Of a DNA stretch of 64,000 nucleotides, positions 59,201 to 64,000 are shown piece after piece. Below the pieces are notes generated by a model. That model was not told where the DNA came from, searched no databases, and was given only the letters and a program-made list of their open reading frames with translations. The stretch's first letter is position 1. Each line of letters starts with the position of its first letter. The stretch is taken from contig NZ_LAKD02000105.1 of assembly GCF_000968685.2 (NCBI RefSeq), positions 1-64,000 on the forward strand. The letters are read 5' to 3'. The DNA is from Streptomyces antioxidans (GTDB lineage: Bacteria; Actinomycetota; Actinomycetes; Streptomycetales; Streptomycetaceae). The position numbers were made by a program, and so were the translations under genes.

Positions 59201-59792
59201 CCAGTCGGACCCCGCTCCCGAAGATCTCTTTCCACGGGGCAAGCAGCCTCACCGCGATGTCCTCCCGGCCCGCCGACAGCGCCCGTACCGGCTCCGAGAG
59301 CGGTCCGAGCAGCACGGTCAGACCGGGGCCGCCGTGCTCGCGCAGCGCCTCCCACGGCACTACCGGTGCCGTGCCGGACGCGGTGCGGGCACCGGTGCCG
59401 GTGGTGCCATGGGCACCGGCACGGGTACCGGCATGGGCGGCCGAGGTGATGCGGCACAGCCGCGCCCAGCCCTCCCGGTTCTGTGCGAGCAGCACGAACC
59501 GCAGCGGCGGTTCGACGACGTGCGCGCCACCGCGCGCGGGGGTGCGGCGCCGCTGGGCGGGCGGCGGGGGCGCAAGGGCCGCCACCGCCAGATCGACACC
59601 GAAGATCGGCCGGACCCCGGCCCCGGCACACGCCTGCGCGAACCGGACCATCCCGGCGACCGTGTCCCGGTCGGTGAGCGCGAGCGCCCCCATGCCCCGC
59701 TCGGCCGCCCGCTGGACGAGGTGCTCGGGGTGGGCGGCGCCGTAGCGGGCGGAGTAGCCGGACGCGACGTGCAGATGGGCGAAACCCGTCAT
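56268..59792 (-). CDS. dnaE2: Error-prone DNA polymerase III alpha, DnaE2
   Basis: A 1174-residue C-family polymerase for damage-induced mutagenesis. The PHP domain opens FAHLHVASGYSARYG with ALALTDRDTVAGMVRFA. The polymerase core has the catalytic aspartates in PDIDIDVES (about 449-457), the GSGAGSLVCHALG loop and KLDVLGVR. A DnaE2-type C-terminus with an OB-fold region (QQVLVAGVRAATQTPPIASG) follows. Length is normal. ATG 59792 has GGAGG about 5 nt upstream. The near-consensus LexA box at 59844-59859 predicts DNA-damage control of dnaE2 and the coupled ImuB-like gene. Confidence 0.96.
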   Translation of the reverse strand: MTGFAHLHVASGYSARYGAAHPEHLVQRAAERGMGALALTDRDTVAGMVRFAQACAGAGVRPIFGVDLAVAALAPPPPAQRRRTPARGGAHVVEPPLRFVLLAQNREGWARLCRITSAAHAGTRAGAHGTTGTGARTASGTAPVVPWEALREHGGPGLTVLLGPLSEPVRALSAGREDIAVRLLAPWKEIFGSGVRLETVAQKRFGTGPGSLRLAARTLALADRTRTTAVLSNAVRYADPDQHRLADVLDAARLLRPIDRRRLDSGQRWLKDERGMETVARMIAECTGAGRTGAGRTGADVRRAHRLVADTAATAAACVLDPEADLGLGRPHFPEPSLFGVGSRADGAAQLLRRRCEEGLDRRGLDRDRAALDRLEQELAVISELDYDSYFLAVGQVVADIRAAGIRVAARGSGAGSLVCHALGIATANPLDHRLLFERFLSVRRGSLPDIDIDVESARRLECYDAIFERFGEERVAVTAMPETYRARRALRDTGLALGIAPADVDRIAKSFPHLPASDITGALAELPELRQLAAEAHRYGPLWELAEGLDSLVHGMAMHPCGVVISDATLLDRLPVQPTPQGDYPMAMAAKEEIEALGNIKLDVLGVRMQSAMAHAVTEIERTTGRRIELDDPRQVPLDDVFAFKLIQESRTLGLFQLESPGQQDLLSRLQPRDQQDVIADISLFRPGPVAGGMPERYIAARHGGTPDYAHPDLEPVLADTYGVTIWHEQIIETLHVMTGCDRALAEIARRALGDKDRLPGIKDWFHGLARARGYGAAVRDEVWKTVEAFGAYGFCRAHAVAFAVPALQSAWLKAHYPAFLLAGLLEHDPGMWPKRVLVSDARRDGVPVLPVDINRSRVKHTVEGAGGERWGTRLALSAVHGISEEECARIEEGQPYGSLSDFWQRARPSRPVAEHLAEIGALNSLHDGRLTRRDLLLQIAELHRQSRGRSAGSGQLPFAAGAIGGAEPSGLPEMTGRETLSAELSTLGIDVSKHLMEHHHRLLREIGATDAAHLAGLRAGQQVLVAGVRAATQTPPIASGRRIIFVTLEDGSGLVDLAFFEDSHPACAHTVFHSGLLLVRGTVQVRGTRRTVVGTMAWDLDEIATARRDNGPEAALALLGASHPHPTPAQPGRTLANGTTGARLHPYADLQPAGTRSADLRKFGYTSPGSAG

Positions 59793-59843
59793 GCCGCACC
59801 TCCATCACTCCACCCCTTTTCGGCCATACACCCGATATCTTCA

Positions 59844-59859
59844 TCGTACTCTCGTTCGA
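59844..59859 (-). promoter_or_regulatory. Near-consensus LexA (SOS) box upstream of dnaE2
   Basis: TCGTAC-TCTC-GTTCGA differs by one base from the actinobacterial consensus TCGAAC-N4-GTTCGA. It lies 52 bp upstream of the dnaE2 ATG. The minus-strand hexamer TACGAT overlaps it, a plausible -10, so LexA would block transcription. Confidence 0.75.
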
Positions 59860-60309
59860 TTACTCTAACCTCATCAGCCCCGGTCAGCGACCTGAGTTCG
59901 AACGCATGGGCGATTCTTCGGGGGGATGTGCGATGGCTGAAACGGGCACCATCCGTCAGCTCTTCGGCGGGGTGGAGCAGTTGGGGGGATCGCCCACCGC
60001 GGGGAGCGTCGCGACGCGCATCGCGACGCGGTCATCCGGTGGTTCGGGGTGGCCGCGCGGTGCGGGTCCGGGGCTGGTCCGGGGGCGGGTCCGGGGTGGT
60101 CCGTGTGGCCGGTGTCACCCCGGCCCGTCGGATTTCCGAACGTCCCGTGAAAAGGACGTGAACGTTCCTTCACCGGCATATGGCTGGATGGCTTTGCTAC
60201 TCGCGCGTAATTTCGAGTGAGCGCACCACTCTTGTGATCCGGATCGCAGGTCGCAGCGCAAGCGCATCGTCAGCGCGACTCTCTCCCCCACCAGCGAGGA
60301 GTTCATGTG
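59860..60309 (+). promoter_or_regulatory. Region upstream of the lipase gene
   Basis: About 450 bp with a G-rich, repetitive centre (60020-60120) and an imperfect inverted repeat around 60146-60173 containing the palindrome GAACGTTC. The 10-mer GACGTGAACG at 60155-60164 also occurs upstream of the second protease (52476-52485). Short open frames here were judged non-coding. GAGGAG at 60296-60301 is the lipase ribosome site. Confidence 0.4.
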
Positions 60310-61203
60310 ATGCTGCCCCGGAGGCGTATCCGGCGATCCCGGAAGACCAAGACCCGCACCTTACTGCCCGCCCTGGCCTTCGCGGTCGCGGCGACCGCGG
60401 CCACCCCCACCGCCGCGCTCGCCACGGACACCGCGTCGGAGGCGGTGAGCAGCGGCTGGAACGACTACTCCTGCAAGCCCTCGGCCCAACACCCCCGGCC
60501 CGTCGTCCTGGTGCACGGCACCTTCGGCAACTCCGTGGACAACTGGCTGGGCTTCGCCCCGTACCTGGTCGAGCGCGGTTACTGCGTCTTCTCCCTCGAC
60601 TACGGCCAACTGCCCCTCGTCCCGCTGTTCCACGGTCTGGGGCCGGTCGACCGGTCCGCCGAGCAGCTGTCCGCCTATGTGGACCGGGTGCTCACCGCCA
60701 CCGGCGCCGCCGAGGTCGACATGGTCGGACATTCGCAGGGCGGGATGATGCCCCGCTACTACCTCAAGTTCCTCGGTGGCGCGCCGAAGGTGAACGCCCT
60801 GGTCGGCATCGCCCCCACCAACCACGGAACCACCCTGTCCGGGCTGACGAAGCTGCTGGACTACTTCCCCGGGGCCGGTGACATCATCGCCAAGGGCGCC
60901 CCGGCGCTGATGGACCAGGTGGTCGGCTCGGACCTCCTGCGGCGGCTCAACGAGGGCGGCGACACCGTCCCCGGAGTGCGCTACACCGTCATCTCGACCA
61001 AGTACGACGAGGTCGCCACGCCGTACCGGGAGCAGTTCCTCTCCGGGCCGAACGTCAAGAACGTGGTGATCCAGGACCTGTGCGCGACCGATATCTCCGA
61101 GCACGTGACCATCGGGCTGACCGACGGCCTGGCCTTCCACGAGGCCGTCAACGCCCTTGACCCGGAACACGCCACGCCGACGACCTGTGCGTCGGACGAC
61201 TGA
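60310..61203 (+). CDS. Secreted alpha/beta-hydrolase lipase
   Basis: A 297-residue secreted lipase/esterase. A twin-arginine-like signal peptide (RRRIRRSRKTKTRTLLPALA, then a hydrophobic core) ends near ALATDTAS. The oxyanion-hole HG lies in VVLVHGTFGNS. The nucleophile is Ser142 in GHSQGG, the acid is probably Asp in STKYDEVATPY, and the His is in SEHVTIGLTD. These mark a class 2-type triacylglycerol lipase of Streptomyces. ATG 60310 is used; GTG 60307 directly before it is equally possible. It is divergent from dnaE2. Confidence 0.92.
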   Translation: MLPRRRIRRSRKTKTRTLLPALAFAVAATAATPTAALATDTASEAVSSGWNDYSCKPSAQHPRPVVLVHGTFGNSVDNWLGFAPYLVERGYCVFSLDYGQLPLVPLFHGLGPVDRSAEQLSAYVDRVLTATGAAEVDMVGHSQGGMMPRYYLKFLGGAPKVNALVGIAPTNHGTTLSGLTKLLDYFPGAGDIIAKGAPALMDQVVGSDLLRRLNEGGDTVPGVRYTVISTKYDEVATPYREQFLSGPNVKNVVIQDLCATDISEHVTIGLTDGLAFHEAVNALDPEHATPTTCASDD

Positions 61204-61390
61204 CGCTTGACGCTTGGCGCTTGACGGCAAGCGGACGAGGCTCCACCACCGTCTCCGCGAACACGGAGCACCGGAAGTGGATGCCTCGTCCGTCATGGCG
61301 CGCCCTGCCTCGTTCCGTACGGGCAGGGCGCGTCCAAGCGTTGCCCCCATGGGGGCGGCCGTCTGATTAGTCGGCGATTTACTCGGCGAT

Positions 61391-61807
61391 TTACTCGGCG
61401 ATGAGCTCGACCTCGAGGTTGCCCCGCGTCGCCTTGGAGTACGGGCACACCTGGTGCGCCTGCTCGACCAGCTTGCGGCCGGTCTCGTTCTCCAGGTCGT
61501 CCGGCAGCTCGACGCGCAGCGTCACCTTGAGCCCGAAGCCGTCGTCCGCCGCGTCCTTGCCGATACCGACCTCGGCGGTGACCGAGATGTCCTTGGTGTC
61601 GACCTTGGCCTGGCGGCCGACGAGGCCGAGCGCGGAGGCGAAGCAGGCGGCATAGCCAGCGGCGAACAGCTGCTCGGGGTTGGTGCCCTTGCCGTCGCCG
61701 CCGAGGGCGGGCGGCATGGCCAGCGGCAGGTCGAGCTGTCCGTCGGAGCTCACGGCCCGGCCGTCGCGTCCGTTGGCCGTGGCCACCGCGGTGTAGAGCG
61801 CGTCCAT
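61391..61807 (-). CDS. ohr: Organic hydroperoxide resistance protein Ohr
   Basis: A 138-residue thiol peroxidase that reduces organic hydroperoxides with lipoyl donors. The peroxidatic Cys is in GYAACFASAL and the resolving Cys in HQVCPYSKATRGN, both in normal family positions. The start MDALYTAVATANGRDGR at ATG 61807 has AAAGGGA about 8 nt upstream; ATG 61816 is also open. The gene diverges from ohrR across a 130-bp spacer carrying operator palindromes. Confidence 0.94.
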   Translation of the reverse strand: MDALYTAVATANGRDGRAVSSDGQLDLPLAMPPALGGDGKGTNPEQLFAAGYAACFASALGLVGRQAKVDTKDISVTAEVGIGKDAADDGFGLKVTLRVELPDDLENETGRKLVEQAHQVCPYSKATRGNLEVELIAE

Positions 61808-61897
61808 GAAGACCATCCCTTTGGTGTTCCGTTGGTGTTCCGGTGTCGGAGGGAGGTGGGGGCTCGGGGTGCCCCGCCTCCGGGCAAAAGTAGAGCA

Positions 61898-61919
61898 CAC
61901 AATTAAGTTGTGCACAACT
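61898..61919. promoter_or_regulatory. OhrR operator palindromes between ohr and ohrR
   Basis: Two overlapping inverted repeats: CACAATTAAGTTGTG at 61898-61912, close to the known OhrR site TACAATT-N-AATTGTA, and the perfect 14-bp AGTTGTGCACAACT at 61906-61919. Bound OhrR here could repress both divergent genes and be released by hydroperoxide oxidation. Confidence 0.75.
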
Positions 61920-61937
61920 AAAGGGTACGCTGGAGGC

Positions 61938-62459
61938 ATGTCACACCAGCCCGACCGCACCACGACCGACAGCACGACCGACCGCGCCACCACCTCCCAG
62001 CCGCTGCCCTCCGATGAACTGCTCCGGCTCGATCGGCAGCTCTGCTTCACCCTGCACGCCGCCTCCCGCGCCTTCGACAGCCTCTACCGCCGGGTACTGA
62101 GCGACACGGGGCTGACCTATCCGCAGTACCTGGCCATGCTGGTGCTCTGGGAGTACGGGGAGATGCCGGTCAAGCGGCTGGGGGAGTATCTGCGGCTGGA
62201 CTCCGGCACCCTCTCGCCGCTGCTCAAGCGGATGCAGTCGGCCGGGCTCGTCCAGCGTGAGCGCAGTGCACACGACGAGCGCTCGGTGACGGTCCGGCTC
62301 ACGGCGGAGGGGGCGGCGCTGAAGGAGCGCGCCCAGGGCGTACCCCTGGCGGCGATCGAGGCCAGCGGCCTCGGCCTGGCGGAGGCGGTGGATCTGCAGG
62401 CGCGGGTCCGGCGGCTGACGGCGGCCCTGGACGCGGCGCTGGCCGAGGAGGCGCCGTAG
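61938..62459 (+). CDS. ohrR: MarR-family peroxide sensor OhrR
   Basis: A 173-residue MarR-family repressor. Residues 1-30 are Thr/Ser-rich and longer than in Bacillus OhrR. The reactive cysteine lies in LDRQLCFTLHAASRAFDSLY, the family's sensing position, and the winged helix in LRLDSGTLSPLLKRMQSAGL and RDERSVTVRLT-like wing (HDERSVTVRL). Its divergent neighbour ohr and the palindromes between them support the assignment. GGAGG lies only one base before ATG 61938, so a start slightly downstream is possible. Confidence 0.93.
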   Translation: MSHQPDRTTTDSTTDRATTSQPLPSDELLRLDRQLCFTLHAASRAFDSLYRRVLSDTGLTYPQYLAMLVLWEYGEMPVKRLGEYLRLDSGTLSPLLKRMQSAGLVQRERSAHDERSVTVRLTAEGAALKERAQGVPLAAIEASGLGLAEAVDLQARVRRLTAALDAALAEEAP

Positions 62460-62486
62460 GGAACAACCGTGGGGAACAAGGAGAGC

Positions 62487-62549
62487 CGGTCCCGGGGGGC
62501 CGTCCTCCTCCCCGGAACCGACTCCGTCCGATCGGCGGCCGATCGGCCG
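62487..62549. terminator. Hairpins between convergent ohrR and lpmP
   Basis: An 11-bp stem with one mismatch (62487-62497 against 62510-62520) lies 28 nt after the ohrR stop. A 14-bp perfect palindrome, CGGCCGATCGGCCG, follows at 62536-62549. They can end transcripts from both directions. CAGCGCCT repeats fill 62577-62624 up to the lpmP stop. Confidence 0.6.
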
Positions 62550-62623
62550 TGGACGCCTACGGCGTCAGCGGCGCCTCAGCGCCTCAGCGCCTCGGTGGCT
62601 TAGCGCCGCAGCGCCTCGGTGGC

Positions 62624-63685
62624 TCAGCCGCGGCTCCGCCGTACGGTCTTGCGGCGGTTGGCGACGGCGAACAGCACGGCCGCGCCGGCGGCCAGGACCG
62701 CGGCGCCGCCGATGGCCAGGGGGCCGGTGGACCCGTCGCCCCCGGTCTCGGCGAGGTGCTGCCCGTCGGCGGCGCTCCCGTTCTGCGCGGCGGGTGAGCC
62801 CTGCGTGTCCTGTGAGTCCTGCGAGCCCTCCGGCCCGGCGCTCGCGGCCCTCACCTCGGCGCTCTTGGCCTCGGGGTGGTTCCCCTTCTGGCGGTCGGCC
62901 TCGGTGCCGCTGTCACCGCCGTGGCCGTGGTGATCGACCGTGGACTTCTCGGCGCCCTTCGCTATCTGGGCGTCGTTGGGCACGGCGGCGGTGGGTGCCG
63001 AACCCGCCTTCGTCCCGGCTCCCCTGGCCGCGGTGGCCGCTCCGCCGAAGGTCACGTCCGAGCAGGTGTAGAACGCCTCCGGGCTGTCCGAGCGCTGCCA
63101 GACGCTGTAGATCAGATGGCGGCCCGACTTGCCCGGCACCTTTCCCGAGAAGGTGTAACTCCCGTCCTGCAGGGTGGGGTCGGTGACCTTGGCGAACGGC
63201 TCCGCCTCCAGGTCGTCCCAGGCCAGCGGCTTCGTCGGGTCGTAGCCGTCCTTGGTGATGTAGAGCTCGAAGCTGCCCCGGTGGGGCGCGGTGGCCCGGT
63301 AGGCGAAGGTGTGCTCACCGGCCGTCATGGCGGTGGCGGGCCAGTCGGCGCGCGGCAGGTCCAGGCCCTTGTACTTGTCGCGGCCCGCGCTGCACAGCTT
63401 TCCGTCCGGGATGATCTCCTTGTGGCGCCCGGCGGCGTCCGGGATGTTGACCTCGTTCCAGTCGTAGAGCGCCTGGGTGCCGCCCGCCTGGACGGCCGCC
63501 TTGCAGGCCGCCGAGTCCGGGCTCTCCGGCCCCTCGGCGAAACACGCCGACACCCGGCTGACCGGGTCCGTCATCGAACCGTGCGCGGAGGCCGGGTCGG
63601 CGCTCAGCGCGGTGAGGGCGAGGGGCACCATGCCGAGCACGGCGATACGGGCGGTTCGTCGGCGAGCGGTCGCACGAGCGGTCAT
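62624..63685 (-). CDS. lpmP: Sortase-anchored AA10 lytic polysaccharide monooxygenase
   Basis: A 353-residue secreted copper enzyme. Signal peptide cleavage after LSADPASA leaves His35 as the new N-terminus (HGSMTDP), one arm of the histidine brace; the second is His125 in AGEHTF. The AA10 domain ends near 230 (SPEAFYTCSDVTF). A Ser/Glu/Asp-rich spacer leads to LAETG at 311-315, a membrane segment and an Arg-rich tail, the LAxTG signal for class E sortases. Known AA10s oxidise chitin or cellulose; the S. coelicolor homolog LpmP (SCO1734, from memory) acts in wall remodelling. ATG 63685 follows AAGGAG, spacing 9. Confidence 0.93.
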   Translation of the reverse strand: MTARATARRRTARIAVLGMVPLALTALSADPASAHGSMTDPVSRVSACFAEGPESPDSAACKAAVQAGGTQALYDWNEVNIPDAAGRHKEIIPDGKLCSAGRDKYKGLDLPRADWPATAMTAGEHTFAYRATAPHRGSFELYITKDGYDPTKPLAWDDLEAEPFAKVTDPTLQDGSYTFSGKVPGKSGRHLIYSVWQRSDSPEAFYTCSDVTFGGAATAARGAGTKAGSAPTAAVPNDAQIAKGAEKSTVDHHGHGGDSGTEADRQKGNHPEAKSAEVRAASAGPEGSQDSQDTQGSPAAQNGSAADGQHLAETGGDGSTGPLAIGGAAVLAAGAAVLFAVANRRKTVRRSRG

Positions 63686-63860
63686 CGTGGGGGACTCCTT
63701 CGGTGGGGACGCCAGTGGGGGTGACGTTGGTCGGGGGGTGACGCGTAGCACGCTAGCCCCGCCGAGGGGCCTCCTCGCCGGTCTTATGGCGCCGTTAAGG
63801 AACAGCTCAGGTAGGGCTGAGACTGGCCGGGCGGCGGCGTGCCCCAGGTGATCTACCAGA

Positions 63861-63890
63861 GGTGATCGCGGGTGATCGCGGATGATTGCG
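63861..63890. repeat. Ten-bp repeats upstream of lpmP
   Basis: GGTGATCGCG occurs twice in tandem (63861-63880), followed by the variant GATGATTGCG. A related GGTGATCTAC lies at about 63848-63857. They are in the spacer between lpmP and the next divergent gene, so they could be regulator sites. Confidence 0.5.
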
Positions 63891-63920
63891 GGGAGCCGAC
63901 GGCGTGGAAGGGTGACACAT

Positions 63921-64000
63921 ATGACCGGTACGAACTCGCCCCGCGCCACGGATGCCTCGGGCACCTTCCGCGCCTCCCGCCCCTCGGCCCGTGAGCTGAT
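63921..64000 (+). CDS. 5' end of an unidentified gene, cut by the window edge
   Basis: An ATG at 63921 is preceded by GGAAGGG about 8 nt upstream and opens MTGTNSPRATDASGTFRASR, then SARELI, to the window end. Twenty-six codons are too few to name a family. It is divergent from lpmP. It could still be a chance frame. Confidence 0.45.
   Translation, partial: MTGTNSPRATDASGTFRASRPSAREL

Noticed and set aside
56247..60161. 1304-codon frame antisense to dnaE2
   Set aside because: Mirror of DnaE2; the PHP and polymerase motifs lie on the other strand.
59906..60220. Short plus-strand frame before the lipase (MAETGTIRQL)
   Set aside because: It is Gly/Arg-rich after 30 codons and overlaps the presumed lipase promoter.

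Overview
The window is Streptomyces chromosome. Coding GC is very high, starts are often GTG or TTG, genes overlap by 4 nt (ATGA/GTGA), intergenic DNA is rich in GC hairpins, and the gene set is typical of the genus: ParA-ScpA-ScpB, SepF-like protein, gas vesicle genes, streptogrisin-type proteases, subtilisin inhibitor, DnaE2 and a sortase-anchored LPMO. From memory, much of the order matches the conserved core of S. coelicolor from about pyrG (SCO1776) to lpmP (SCO1734). That comparison was not computed.

Layout. 1-943: repeat field. 944-4609 (minus): PucR-type regulator and GH15 glucoamylase/trehalase-like enzyme. 4997-21715 (plus): a housekeeping run of pyrG, NUDIX hydrolase, a STAND/TPR protein, ald, a ParA-like ATPase with a ribbon-helix-helix-like partner, scpA-scpB, an RluB-type pseudouridine synthase, an AroH-type chorismate mutase with tyrA, cmk, a PlsC-like acyltransferase and der. 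21838-23276 (minus): two coupled genes of unknown function. 23545-26764 (plus): a GT4 glycosyltransferase with a coupled partner, then a WYL regulator. 26780-32081 (minus): ctaD downstream of an eight-gene gas vesicle cluster, gvpO-A-F-G-J-L-S-K. 32506-35468: I78-type inhibitor, PAP2 phosphatase and PIG-V-like mannosyltransferase; all three have a TANNNT hexamer exactly 7 nt before the start codon and may be leaderless.

35872-41524: DHA2 drug exporter, acyl-CoA dehydrogenase, SepF-like protein and a DUF5685-like protein with an extremely cysteine-rich tail. Repeat-rich intergenic DNA flanks the last three. 42572-49942 (plus): a likely operon of an FAD/NAD(P)-binding protein, a polar amino-acid ABC transporter (permease, ATPase, lipoprotein) and two luciferase-like flavin monooxygenases. 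This looks like uptake and oxidative breakdown of a small amino-acid-like compound, possibly a sulfur or nitrogen source. It is the best candidate for an under-described pathway.

50257-54324: two secreted S1 proteases around an SPFH/stomatin protein, then a convergent subtilisin-inhibitor gene with a predicted P1 lysine. 54730-59792 (minus): F420/PPOX oxidoreductase and a translesion pair, an ImuB-like Y-family protein and DnaE2, with a near-consensus LexA box upstream of dnaE2. 60310-64000: secreted lipase, divergent ohr/ohrR with operator palindromes, the sortase-anchored AA10 LPMO, and the start of one more gene. No tRNA, rRNA, CRISPR array, IS element or phage gene was recognised.
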